Shown here: positions 21,432-30,088 of the stretch, one piece after another
Layout of the letters: each line of letters opens with the position of its first letter
Numbering within the stretch: the first letter of the stretch is position 1
Translations under genes and position numbers: made by a program
Origin: Mucilaginibacter rubeus
Lineage (GTDB): Bacteria; Bacteroidota; Bacteroidia; Sphingobacteriales; Sphingobacteriaceae
Direction: 5' to 3'
Assembly (NCBI RefSeq): GCF_003286415.2
Contig: NZ_CP043450.1
Span: forward strand, 5,766,001 to 5,830,000
Length of the DNA: 64,000 bases
Notes under the pieces: model-generated
Seen by the model: the letters and a program-made list of their open reading frames with translations, nothing else
Databases searched by the model: none
What the model was told of the DNA's origin: nothing

Positions 21432-23102
21432 CTATTCTTTTATTCTTATAAGATAAAACTGATCTAAAGTAGCGGCCCTCTTCTTTTTGATGATAAAAGG
21501 CAGGCTCAGGTTTTCATGAGGAAAATCCTGAAAAGATTTAACAACACTATAGTCAATTCCTTTGCCCTTCAATTCTGCTACCGCTTTTTCATCGGCTACT
21601 ATGATCCGGTTCTTCAGGCTGTCGGTTTTCAAGATGGCGTCGACGTTAGTGTATGTGGCATCCCCCTTGTAGTAAAAATCGAAAGTATTTGATAAAACCG
21701 CCGCGCTTACTTTTTGCTGCGGATAGTTTTGATTGAGATACTCGGCGGCAGAAAGATCCCCGCGGTAAGCGACTATTGTTGGATAAGCAACAGTAACCAG
21801 GTAAGCATTTACCAGTATTGACACAGCGCAGGTAAATAAAAATACAGGTTGATAAACTGTTGTTGGCCTTCTGTAAATGTAGATAGCTAATCCTGCAAAT
21901 CCTGCTATTAACAAAACAAACACCAGCCAGCATTCGGGCGCGAAAACGAAGTTAAGCGCGATAACAGCTATCAGCAAAAGCGCCGTAATGAGGTATTGCG
22001 AAATTTTAAAAAACTTTAACTCGGCACCAACTTTTAACGACCTGATTAAAACCGCGGTAATAATTGCAAAAAACGGGAACAGGATGTTGGTATAAAACGG
22101 CAATTGAAATTTAGAGGCAGAGAAGATCAGCAACATCAATACCCCGCCTGAAATGCACAAGTATTCGGGTTGAGCTATTCGTTTAACCATTTTCCTGATG
22201 GTTGCATAAAGCGCATAAAACAGGAGAACAGCCCATGGCGCAAAAGCCCAAAGCAGGGTGTGCACAAAAAATAGTTTATCGCCATGGCTATTGGTGATAT
22301 AGCCATTATTGTTAAAACGCCCAAACTGGCTATCCCACAAAAACCAATGGATGCCGGAAATTCCTGTGCGACCAAAAACAACTTTCTCCGGGTGTAGATC
22401 AAACTGGGTATATACCGAATAGATTTCGGGCAGGGTAAATATCACAACCAGGATAAACGAGAGCAGCCATTTCCAATGGAAAACGCCCTTGATATTTCCT
22501 TTAAACAGATAATCGCCAATAACAGATGCTCCTATCGGGATAAGCAGGTAAATGCCTTTAGTCATCACCGCGCATCCTGTAAATATGGATGCCAGTAGTA
22601 TATCCGCTATGCTGAATTTCTCTTTTACTTTATAAAAATGATAAACAGCGCCCATGAGCAAGCCCATAATATAAGGCTCGGCACGTACATCGGTGTTCGA
22701 CATTACGCTATGCTGGGCAGTTAGTAATATCAGGATAGCGATAATAGCTGTTTCATCGCCATAAAACTTTTTGGCCAGCTTATAGGTGTAAACCACCGCC
22801 ATAAAAAAGAACAACAATGCAGGCAGCTTATAAGCAATGGTATTTACGCCGAAGATTTTGAAGCTGACAGCGATAACCCAGAAAGGAAAATGGGGTTTAT
22901 CGAGCCAGTCGCTTCCATGATACATCAAATCGGTGAAATTATTGCTTTGCGCCATGCTCCTGGCCAGGGCCGAGTACAGGGCCCCGTCATCAGTAAAGAA
23001 TTTGATGCCGATACCTGCAATATTAAGCACGATGGCTAATAGCAGCACTATAAAATAAGGCCGTTTTTGCGATGAAAAAATTGAAGCTGCTGAACTATCC
23101 AC
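21432..23102 (-). CDS. GT39/ArnT-like membrane glycosyltransferase
   Basis: A 556-residue polytopic inner-membrane protein with around 11-12 hydrophobic helices. The first periplasmic loop has the acidic pair in FTDDGALYSALARSM followed by DWLDKPHFPFW, features of the dolichyl-phosphate-mannose mannosyltransferase/ArnT superfamily that moves a sugar from a polyprenyl-phosphate donor to an acceptor at the outer face of the inner membrane. The C-terminal part after about residue 430 is a soluble periplasmic domain (LSAAEYLNQNYPQQKV). The acceptor, lipid A or a protein, cannot be told. It follows the GT4 gene after 32 bases on the same strand and is probably cotranscribed. Confidence 0.85.
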   Translation of the reverse strand: MDSSAASIFSSQKRPYFIVLLLAIVLNIAGIGIKFFTDDGALYSALARSMAQSNNFTDLMYHGSDWLDKPHFPFWVIAVSFKIFGVNTIAYKLPALLFFFMAVVYTYKLAKKFYGDETAIIAILILLTAQHSVMSNTDVRAEPYIMGLLMGAVYHFYKVKEKFSIADILLASIFTGCAVMTKGIYLLIPIGASVIGDYLFKGNIKGVFHWKWLLSFILVVIFTLPEIYSVYTQFDLHPEKVVFGRTGISGIHWFLWDSQFGRFNNNGYITNSHGDKLFFVHTLLWAFAPWAVLLFYALYATIRKMVKRIAQPEYLCISGGVLMLLIFSASKFQLPFYTNILFPFFAIITAVLIRSLKVGAELKFFKISQYLITALLLIAVIALNFVFAPECWLVFVLLIAGFAGLAIYIYRRPTTVYQPVFLFTCAVSILVNAYLVTVAYPTIVAYRGDLSAAEYLNQNYPQQKVSAAVLSNTFDFYYKGDATYTNVDAILKTDSLKNRIIVADEKAVAELKGKGIDYSVVKSFQDFPHENLSLPFIIKKKRAATLDQFYLIRIKE

Positions 23103-23134
23103 TAAAAATATTTATGCCCAAAAATAGCTGAATT

Positions 23135-24115
23135 TTAATTATTCCACGGCAGGTATTTGGGTTGGCTTTGGCTGATAAGCGCAGGCCGAACTTTATTTAG
23201 CGGTAGTCCATTCAATACCTGTTCGTATAAAGCTAAATATGCTGTGGCCATTTTACCGATATTGAAATTATCGGCCGCGTATTGGTGGCAATATTGTTTG
23301 TTAAAACTTTCAACATTTTTAAGTCCGGCGGCTAATTCAGCTTTACTTGCCGATAGCAGGCCAACCTCTGTAGGCACCAACTCGGGTAACGATCCGTAAG
23401 GCGTACCAAAAACCGGGCAGCCAAAATAAAGACTTTCAACAATAGCTATCCCAAACGGCTCATGCCACAGTACCGGAAAAAGCAATGCCTTTGAGCTATT
23501 CATCACTACCGACTTTGCTTCATCACCAACCATCCCCTTGAAACGAACGTTTAGATTAGGTGTAAAGCGCAAACCCATTTTTAGGTTGAGGCGGGAGCCA
23601 CCAAGTACTATTAGCTTGTTTCCGCTCATGGTGGCAACATCAATAGCCCCTTTCACGTTTTTTACCCGCCAGGCGGCTTTAGCTAAAAAGTGTGTATGTG
23701 TCCGTTTATGATCAAGCTCGGGCTTTTGATAATCGGCGGTATCTATAGCGTTATGTATAAACACCGTTGAGCCATGACGTTCCGCATGATTGGCTGATAC
23801 AAACACCGAGTTAACATCTAACTGAGCGCTTCCCGGGTTATTATGCACCGTAATGATGTATGGCTTCTTTGTAAAACCATTCACCTGGAACTGAAAGTGT
23901 ACCACATCAATATCATCGGGCACCTGCTGGTTTATGTCAACAGCAGGATCATAGATCAACACTTTGGCGAATGGGCATGATGATCCAGCCCCTACCAAAT
24001 ACGTAACATTATGCCCCAACCGGTTCAATTCCCGGCCAAGCCACCAGATAATACGCTCGGTACCACCATATTTAGTTGCCGGAATTTGAGTGTTGTTTAC
24101 GATGAGGATATTCAT
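23135..24115 (-). CDS. GT4 family glycosyltransferase
   Basis: A 326-residue GT-B fold transferase. The N-terminal start MNILIVNNTQIPATKYGG followed by TERIIWWLGRELNRLGH is typical of nucleotide-sugar-dependent GT4 enzymes. In the C-terminal half LLFPVLWHEPFGIAIVES holds the E-x7-E motif that binds the donor nucleotide, and GCPVFGTPYGSLPEL follows. The frame is open five codons upstream (24130), but the promoter -7 box at 24128-24135 would then be inside the gene, so the ATG at 24115 is the start. Operon with the GT39 gene downstream suggests a shared job in cell-surface sugar decoration. Confidence 0.88.
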   Translation of the reverse strand: MNILIVNNTQIPATKYGGTERIIWWLGRELNRLGHNVTYLVGAGSSCPFAKVLIYDPAVDINQQVPDDIDVVHFQFQVNGFTKKPYIITVHNNPGSAQLDVNSVFVSANHAERHGSTVFIHNAIDTADYQKPELDHKRTHTHFLAKAAWRVKNVKGAIDVATMSGNKLIVLGGSRLNLKMGLRFTPNLNVRFKGMVGDEAKSVVMNSSKALLFPVLWHEPFGIAIVESLYFGCPVFGTPYGSLPELVPTEVGLLSASKAELAAGLKNVESFNKQYCHQYAADNFNIGKMATAYLALYEQVLNGLPLNKVRPALISQSQPKYLPWNN

Positions 24116-24127
24116 AGATGTTTGGGG

Positions 24128-24135
24128 CAAAGGTA
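24128..24135 (-). promoter_or_regulatory. -7 box of the GT4-GT39 operon
   Basis: TACCTTTG on the minus strand, an exact consensus, 12 bases before the ATG at 24115. No convincing TTG lies at the right distance upstream. The box decides the start codon of the GT4 gene. Confidence 0.6.
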
Positions 24136-24227
24136 ATAATCTGCTTATTCTATTTCAGCGTTTAACAAAATGCATTAATAGTTTTAACAGATTAGTATAT
24201 TCACTTAAAAAATCCATTCCTGTCACA

Positions 24228-25127
24228 ATGAAACTTAAGTTAACTTTTTTACTGATGACTGTTGTCTGCTTTGCACGGCCAGTTTCCGCCCAAAACTATA
24301 TGGCCGATTTTAAGGCCCTTGTAGCCAAAGATGATACCGCAGCTGCATTTAAACTATTGCAAGGCTGGCAAAAGACCGGCACAAACGATCCTGATTTTTA
24401 CATAGCCAGCGCTAACTATTATGCAAAAAAAGGGTTAACCGAAGTTTTGAGCCTTCAAAAAGATCAGCCGGCAGGTCAAAGCTTTGTGCTTAAAGATAGT
24501 ACCGGCAAGGTTGCCGGTTACCTTGGCGGCAGGCCAGCATATAATTCAACTTACCTGAATAAAGCATTCGACAATCTTGATGCAGGCATAACCAAATTTC
24601 CGAACAGGCTGGATATCCGTTTTGGCAAAGTTTACCTGCTTGGCAAAACCGAAGACTACAAAGCTTTTGCCGAAGAAATCATCAAAGCAGTTAACTATGG
24701 TCAAACTATTAGTTTTAAATGGCTTTGGAGCGAAGGTAAATCCATTGAAAATCCGGAGGATTTTATGCTCAGCAATATCCAGACTTACATTATTCAATTA
24801 TATAACGCCGGCGACCAAAACATGGATTATATCCGCGATGTATCTCTCGCCATTTTGAAATACAAGCCGGATAACGTTGTAAGCCTGTCCGATCTTTCTA
24901 TCAGCTATCTTACTAAAAAAGATTACACCAATGCGTTGGAAGTCCTGCTGAAAGCCGAGAAGCTGGCCCCTCATGACTATATAGTTTTAAATAACATTGC
25001 CTATTGCTACGAGTTGCAGGGCAACAAGCCAAACGCGGTTAAATACTACCAACTTGTAAAACAATATGGCGACGAGGAAGCGAAAGTGAAAGCAGATAAA
25101 AAGGTAGCCGAACTCAGTAAACATTAA
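24228..25127 (+). CDS. Exported TPR protein
   Basis: A 299-residue protein. The ATG at 24228 gives a clean signal peptide (MKLKLTFLLMTVVCFARPVSA, cleaved before QNYMADF); the frame is open 46 codons further upstream, but that stretch crosses the divergent GT4 promoter. Two or more tetratricopeptide repeats are visible near the C-terminus, for example YTNALEVLLKAEKLAPHDY and NIAYCYELQGNKPNAVKYY. TPR proteins act as scaffolds; the partner is unknown. It is transcribed away from GT4 and ends four bases from the convergent crtZ-like gene, with no terminator in between. Confidence 0.75.
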   Translation: MKLKLTFLLMTVVCFARPVSAQNYMADFKALVAKDDTAAAFKLLQGWQKTGTNDPDFYIASANYYAKKGLTEVLSLQKDQPAGQSFVLKDSTGKVAGYLGGRPAYNSTYLNKAFDNLDAGITKFPNRLDIRFGKVYLLGKTEDYKAFAEEIIKAVNYGQTISFKWLWSEGKSIENPEDFMLSNIQTYIIQLYNAGDQNMDYIRDVSLAILKYKPDNVVSLSDLSISYLTKKDYTNALEVLLKAEKLAPHDYIVLNNIAYCYELQGNKPNAVKYYQLVKQYGDEEAKVKADKKVAELSKH

Positions 25128-25130
25128 ATT

Positions 25131-25571
25131 TTACTTCCTGAACCATTTTCTGCTGGCCACTAACAACCCAAACTCTTCCGAAGGATATTTTTCGGTTGAT
25201 TTATGATGAATTTTATGTGCCCTGCGGATACCGGCCAGGTAGCGGTTATCGCTTTTAAAAGCCTTGAACCGGTTGTGAATAAACCAATCATGGAAAATAA
25301 AATAGATAATGCCATAAATGCTGATACCGGTACCTATCCAAAAGCGGTAATCCAAACTCAAATGCCCTATCCACATCAGCCATAAGGCAAAAGCGGCAAA
25401 GCCGATGCTAAACAGGTCGTTCAACTCAAACCAGCCATGCCTTTGCTGATGATGCGTTTTGTGAATAAACCACAATGGCCCATGGAATAAATATTTATGC
25501 ATAGCCCAGGAGAGCAGTTCCATAAACGCTATGGTTAATAATACAATTCCGATGTTGGCCAATACATTCAT
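25131..25571 (-). CDS. crtZ: CrtZ-like beta-carotene hydroxylase (fatty acid hydroxylase superfamily)
   Basis: A 146-residue di-iron membrane hydroxylase with four helices. The histidine boxes that bind iron are present: HKYLFH, HKTHH, HDWFIH and HKIHHK. Length and box spacing match bacterial CrtZ, which adds 3-hydroxyls to the beta-carotene rings to give zeaxanthin. No other carotenoid gene (crtB, crtI, crtY) is in the window, so the assignment rests on sequence only. It starts one base after the stop of the TlpA-like gene and the two should be one transcript. Confidence 0.82.
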   Translation of the reverse strand: MNVLANIGIVLLTIAFMELLSWAMHKYLFHGPLWFIHKTHHQQRHGWFELNDLFSIGFAAFALWLMWIGHLSLDYRFWIGTGISIYGIIYFIFHDWFIHNRFKAFKSDNRYLAGIRRAHKIHHKSTEKYPSEEFGLLVASRKWFRK

Positions 25572-25572
25572 A

Positions 25573-26193
25573 TTATTTAGCTGCTATGTTCTGTGCTATC
25601 AGGTTTTCCATTTTTAGGGTATTTTCATCTTCGTTATCCCCATAGCCGGTCTTCTTGAAAATCAGCTTTCCTTGCTTATTGAAGATAATAACCGTTGGAT
25701 ATCCCCTAAAACCAAACTGCCTGTCGGGGCATTTAGTTTTGTCGTCGGGTGTATATTTAGCTATAACTTTGCCCGTGTAGATTTTTTCGTTACAACCGGG
25801 AATAAAGTATACCGGTAATTTAAAATCCTGCCGTTTACTAAAATCCTTATACATTCTAACAAAATTATCTATCGATTTATCCTGTGCTATAAACCGCTTA
25901 ACTATGCCGCTATCGGTTTGACATAGCGTTATGAAACAAAAGTTCTTATTGTCTTTGTACTTAGCGTAAAGTTTATGCAGCATACCCATCTCACGAAAAC
26001 ACGGCGGACAGGGCACAAACCAACAGTCAATAAACAACACTTTATTTTTTCCTAATTGCTTTAGCGTAGTATGTTTTCCGCTGATATCGTAAACTTCAAT
26101 ATCAGGTACTGATTTAATGGTTTTGGTTTGTGCATGGCATATGAAGCCAAACAAAATTAAAAATGCGAATAAGGAATAGGTTATAACTTTCAT
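25573..26193 (-). CDS. Exported TlpA-like thioredoxin-family protein
   Basis: A 206-residue periplasmic thioredoxin-fold protein. The signal peptide ends near CHAQ. The redox site is WFVPCPPC, a CPPC motif in place of the commoner CGPC or CAPC. GYPTVIIFNKQGKL carries the family cis-proline. A middle insertion (PGCNEKIYTGKVIAKY...) has two extra cysteines (CNEK and KCPD) that might form a structural disulfide. The frame can start at 26211, but a promoter-like box TACCTTCG at 26203-26196 lies in between, so the ATG at 26193 is preferred; this mRNA may be leaderless. Upstream of crtZ by one base. Confidence 0.8.
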   Translation of the reverse strand: MKVITYSLFAFLILFGFICHAQTKTIKSVPDIEVYDISGKHTTLKQLGKNKVLFIDCWFVPCPPCFREMGMLHKLYAKYKDNKNFCFITLCQTDSGIVKRFIAQDKSIDNFVRMYKDFSKRQDFKLPVYFIPGCNEKIYTGKVIAKYTPDDKTKCPDRQFGFRGYPTVIIFNKQGKLIFKKTGYGDNEDENTLKMENLIAQNIAAK

Positions 26194-26221
26194 AGCGAAG
26201 GTATTTACCACTAACTTAAAA

Positions 26222-26255
26222 CTAAAAAAGCGGCTATCAAATGATAACCGCTTTT
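26222..26255 (-). terminator. Terminator of lpdA
   Basis: On the minus strand AAAAGCGG and CCGCTTTT pair, extended by TATCA/TGATA with one mismatch on each side, and a run of six T follows. It is 44 bases past the lpdA stop and separates lpdA from the TlpA-like gene. Confidence 0.85.
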
Positions 26256-26298
26256 AAATCATAAAAATCCGATATCGAAAATCCGATATCCGAAATTA

Positions 26299-27702
26299 TT
26301 AAATATGTATCGCTCTGTTTTCAGTAGCAGCTAAACACGCTTCACGCATAGCTTCGGTGTAAGTTGGGTGGGCATGGCTCATGCGTGAAATATCTTCGGC
26401 ACTTGCACGGTACTCCATAGCTACAACAGCCTCGGCTATCATATCGGCAGCACGCGGACCAATCATGTGTACACCTAAAATTTCGTCGGTTGTCGCATCT
26501 GCTAATACTTTTACAAAGCCGTCCAGGTCACCGCTTGCACGGGCACGACCGCTTGCTTTGAATGGGAACGAACCTGTTTTGTATTTAACACCGGCTGCTT
26601 TTAATTGCTCTTCTGTTTGACCAACTGCGGCAACTTCCGGCCAGGTATAAACTACACCCGGGATCAGGTTATAATCAATATGTGGTTTTTGGCCGGCAAT
26701 GATCTCGGCAACCAGCGTACCTTCGTCTTCTGCCTTGTGAGCAAGCATCGCACCTTTTATCACGTCGCCAATAGCATAAACACCTTTAACTTTGGTTTCC
26801 AGGTGCTCGTCAACCGTAATTTTACGGCCACGCTCTTCAACAGTGATGCCGATATTTTCCAAACCTAAACCATCGGTGTAAGCAATACGGCCAACAGCTA
26901 CCAGGCAGTAATCACCTTTAAGTTCCAGCTTTTCGCCTTTTGGTGTATCGCAGCTCACAGTTACTTCTTTTCCTTTTACCGTGGCGCCGGTAACTTTGTG
27001 GCCCAGGTAAAATTCCATACCCAGTTTGGTCAATACTTTCTGTAACTCACGACCTAAGCCTTTATCCATAGTTGGGATAATGCCGTCCATAAATTCAATT
27101 ACAGATACCTTGGCACCTAAACGTGCATAAACCGAACCTAACTCCAAACCAATAACGCCACCACCAATTAATACCAGGTGTTTAGGCACTTCGCTCAGGC
27201 TTAAAGCTTCGGTTGAAGTGATAACACGTTTTTTATCGATAGGCAAAAATGGCAGTGCCGATGGTTTTGAACCTGTAGCAATGATCACATTTTTAGCGGT
27301 GATCTCGGTAGTAGTACCATCGCTCTTTTTAACAACAATGGTGTTTTTATCTTTAAATGAACCCACACCAAAATGGGTATCAATTTTATTTTTCTTCATC
27401 AGGTAGCTGATACCGCTGGTATTAGCGTCAACAACCTGTTGTTTACGTTTGATCATCTGCCCAAAATCGATAGTCAGGTTTTCAAGGTTGATGCCATGTG
27501 TTTTAAAAGCATGGGCAGCATTATGGTAATGTTCAGATGAATCAAGCAGCGCCTTTGACGGGATACAGCCAACATTGAGGCAGGTACCGCCAAGGGTATT
27601 ATACTTTTCAACAATTGCGGTTTTTAAACCAAGCTGGGCACAACGGATAGCGGCTACATAACCACCGGGGCCCGAACCTATAACTATAACATCATATTGC
27701 AT
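26299..27702 (-). CDS. lpdA: Dihydrolipoyl dehydrogenase
   Basis: A 467-residue FAD flavoprotein, the E3 component of 2-oxoacid dehydrogenase complexes and of the glycine cleavage system; it reoxidises dihydrolipoamide with NAD+. FAD-binding GSGPGGYVAAIRCAQLG is at residue 8 onward, the redox disulfide is GGTCLNVGCIPSK (about residues 38-50), the NAD-binding GGGVIGLELGSVYARLG lies at about 180, and the active-site His-Glu pair is in HAHPTYTEA near the C-terminus. Full length, no partner subunits adjacent. It is monocistronic with its own promoter and terminator. Confidence 0.97.
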   Translation of the reverse strand: MQYDVIVIGSGPGGYVAAIRCAQLGLKTAIVEKYNTLGGTCLNVGCIPSKALLDSSEHYHNAAHAFKTHGINLENLTIDFGQMIKRKQQVVDANTSGISYLMKKNKIDTHFGVGSFKDKNTIVVKKSDGTTTEITAKNVIIATGSKPSALPFLPIDKKRVITSTEALSLSEVPKHLVLIGGGVIGLELGSVYARLGAKVSVIEFMDGIIPTMDKGLGRELQKVLTKLGMEFYLGHKVTGATVKGKEVTVSCDTPKGEKLELKGDYCLVAVGRIAYTDGLGLENIGITVEERGRKITVDEHLETKVKGVYAIGDVIKGAMLAHKAEDEGTLVAEIIAGQKPHIDYNLIPGVVYTWPEVAAVGQTEEQLKAAGVKYKTGSFPFKASGRARASGDLDGFVKVLADATTDEILGVHMIGPRAADMIAEAVVAMEYRASAEDISRMSHAHPTYTEAMREACLAATENRAIHI

Positions 27703-27725
27703 AGTAGTGTGTATTTTATGGTGGG

Positions 27726-27733
27726 CAAAGTTA
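27726..27733 (-). promoter_or_regulatory. -7 box of lpdA
   Basis: TAACTTTG on the minus strand, an exact TAnnTTTG match, 23 bases before the lpdA ATG. The -33 region is not clear; it lies inside the repeat that starts at 27742. Confidence 0.55.
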
Positions 27734-27741
27734 AGGATTAT

Positions 27742-27803
27742 TGTCTGAACCTGAATTTATCGAGTTAAGGAATTATCAGAATACCAGGCAAATTAAATGA
27801 ATT
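27742..27803 (+). repeat. Dispersed repeat family F, copy 1
   Basis: Starts TGTCTGAACCTGAATTTATC and runs through TTAAGGAATTATCAGAAT and GGCAAATTA. About four of five bases match the inverted copy at 58027-58109. It sits between lpdA and the CocE gene. Confidence 0.65.
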
Positions 27804-27975
27804 TCTAATATTCATTTGATTCATACAAAATCCCGGCAATCTTTTAATCCCACAAATCATGGTTCGGATTTATCTCAAACCAACAGCATTTTACCCCATT
27901 TTGTAACAGAACAATTGATAAATCGGTTTATCCTGAACTGTTTATTAAATTAGCCCAATTAACACGACTGATCTC

Positions 27976-29832
27976 ATGAAGAAAATTAATTTATTTTTTG
28001 TGCTGGTATTATTATATACCGGCGTTAATGCCCAAAGCAATTATGTGAAGGAGCATTTTACCAAAAAAGATGTGTACATCACCATGCGCGATGGTGTAAA
28101 ACTGTTCACTTCTATTTATACTCCCAAGGATGCTTCTTCGCAAAACAAGTATCCGATGATGATGCAGCGTACCTGCTACAGCATTGCCCCATACGGTGAG
28201 GACAAATACCCTGCAAGACTCGGCCCGTCTGAAATTATGATGAAAGAGGGCTATATTTTTGTTTACCAGGATGTGCGCGGCCGCTGGAAAAGTGAAGGTA
28301 CCTGGACCAACATGACCCCGGTTATAGACAACAAGAAAAGCAAAAAAGATGTTGACGAAGGTTCCGACACTTATGACACTATAGACTGGTTGGTTAAAAA
28401 CGTAGCTAACAACAATGGCAAAGTTGGCCAGTACGGTATCTCCTACCCGGGCTTTTATACCGCCGCAGGTATCCTTTCCAACCACCCGGCGCTTAAGGCA
28501 TCATCACCGCAGGCTCCTATTTCCGATTTCTTTTTTGATGATTTTCACCATAACGGCGCTTTTATTGAAGGTTACTTTTTTACCTTCCCGGTATTTGGTG
28601 TTCAAAAAACCGACACTACCAGCAAAGCCTGGTATACCATGCTAAAACCTGATAGCAAAGATGGTTATCAGTATTTGTTAGATCTCGGCCCGCTTAAAAA
28701 TGCTGATAAGTTTTACCACGATAATTTCTTCTGGCAGGAAACTATTAACCATCCTAACTACGATGAGTTTTGGCAAAAACGTGGGTTGCTGAAACACTAC
28801 GGTAAAGTAAAACCTGCCGTGATGCTGGTTGGCGGTTGGTTTGATGCCGAAGACTTAACCGGTCCGCTGGCTATTTATAAAACCATTAACAAGTCAGATC
28901 CAAACGCATATAATACCATTGTGATGGGGCCGTTTGGTCATGGCCGCTGGTCGCGCGAAACCGGGCATACCATGCACAGCAATGTTTATTTTGGCGATAG
29001 CGTGGCTACCTTCTACCAAAAAAATATCGAAGCTAAATTCTTCAACCACTTTTTGAAAGGCAATGGTGATAAAAACTCGGGGTTACCAAATGCCTATATG
29101 TTTAACACCGGTAAAAAAGAATGGGCCACTTTTGACAAATGGCCTGCGGCCAATGCCGTACACGAAAAAATGTTTTTAGGTGCCGATGGCAAGCTTGCTA
29201 ATACTCAACCGGCAACAGCAGGTTCTGTATCATATGTTAGCGATCCGCTTAAACCGGTTCCTTATACCGAAGATAATACCACCACTATGGGCTTTACGCC
29301 GCATAATTACATGAGCGAGGATCAGCGCTTTGCAGGTCGCCGCCCGGATGTATTGGTTTACCAGAGCGAGGTATTAAATGACGATGTTACCCTTGGCGGC
29401 GAGATCATGGCGCACCTTAAAATTGCCACCACCGGCACCGACGCCGATTTTGTTGTGAAGCTGATTGACGTTTACCCGGCTGACGAACCGAACAACCCGT
29501 ACATGCCAAACAAAAACATTATCCTGAGCAATTACTGGCAAATGGTACGTTCTGAAGTGATGCCGGCACGTTTCCGCAATAGCTTTGAAAAACCGGAAGC
29601 TTTGGTAGCCAATCAAAAAACAGATGTGAATTTCCGTCTGCAGGATGTGCTGCATACCTTCAAAAAAGGTCACCGCATCATGATCCAGGTACAAAGTACC
29701 TGGTTCCCTATAGTAGCACGTAATCCGCAAAAGTTTGTGGAAAACCCGTATAAAGCTGATGAAAGCGATTATATCAAAGCAACCGAAACGGTTTATAATG
29801 ATAGCTTTATTGATGTGCAGGTGCTGAAGTAA
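27976..29832 (+). CDS. Secreted CocE/NonD family hydrolase (X-Pro dipeptidyl-peptidase S15-like)
   Basis: A 618-residue exported enzyme with a signal peptide cleaved after GVNAQ. An alpha/beta-hydrolase core follows. The start of the core reads RDGVKLFTSIYTPKD, the nucleophile serine is in GQYGISYPGFY (about residue 158), and the catalytic Asp and His are probably in GWFDAEDLTGP and GPFGHGRW (about residues 290 and 320). The C-terminal part from about 400 is the beta-sandwich domain of the S15/CocE group (VLVYQSEVLNDDVTLGG). Members cleave acyl esters, glutaryl or beta-lactam amides or X-Pro dipeptides; the substrate here is unknown. Stands alone between two repeat elements. Confidence 0.9.
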   Translation: MKKINLFFVLVLLYTGVNAQSNYVKEHFTKKDVYITMRDGVKLFTSIYTPKDASSQNKYPMMMQRTCYSIAPYGEDKYPARLGPSEIMMKEGYIFVYQDVRGRWKSEGTWTNMTPVIDNKKSKKDVDEGSDTYDTIDWLVKNVANNNGKVGQYGISYPGFYTAAGILSNHPALKASSPQAPISDFFFDDFHHNGAFIEGYFFTFPVFGVQKTDTTSKAWYTMLKPDSKDGYQYLLDLGPLKNADKFYHDNFFWQETINHPNYDEFWQKRGLLKHYGKVKPAVMLVGGWFDAEDLTGPLAIYKTINKSDPNAYNTIVMGPFGHGRWSRETGHTMHSNVYFGDSVATFYQKNIEAKFFNHFLKGNGDKNSGLPNAYMFNTGKKEWATFDKWPAANAVHEKMFLGADGKLANTQPATAGSVSYVSDPLKPVPYTEDNTTTMGFTPHNYMSEDQRFAGRRPDVLVYQSEVLNDDVTLGGEIMAHLKIATTGTDADFVVKLIDVYPADEPNNPYMPNKNIILSNYWQMVRSEVMPARFRNSFEKPEALVANQKTDVNFRLQDVLHTFKKGHRIMIQVQSTWFPIVARNPQKFVENPYKADESDYIKATETVYNDSFIDVQVLK

Positions 29833-29862
29833 GAGGTTGGTGATTAGAGGTTAACCACCTCG

Positions 29863-29985
29863 GATGTCATTTCGACCGCAGGGAGAAATCTTATACAAGT
29901 GAAGAGCAGGCACGCTAAGCGAGCATACAGGGTGTATAAGATTTCTCTTCCGCCCCGGCCCCTTCTGCTTCATCGAAATGACATC
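29863..29985. repeat. Palindromic intergenic element, family B
   Basis: Nested inverted repeats: outer 13-bp arms GATGTCATTTCGA (29863-29875) and complement (29973-29985), inner 15-bp perfect arms GAGAAATCTTATACA (29883-29897) and complement (29933-29947). The outer ends share TGTCAT...ATGACA with families A and C. Confidence 0.85.
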
Positions 29986-30088
29986 TGTTAGAAAACAATT
30001 GGTTGGGCCATCATATCCCGGCAAATGTTTTTATAAATAAGCTTTAAATTTAGGTTATAAATTCTTTTAACCTGATACAATTAAGTAC

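Noticed and set aside
24090..24227. N-terminal extension of the TPR protein to 24090
   Set aside because: It crosses the divergent GT4 promoter and buries the signal peptide.
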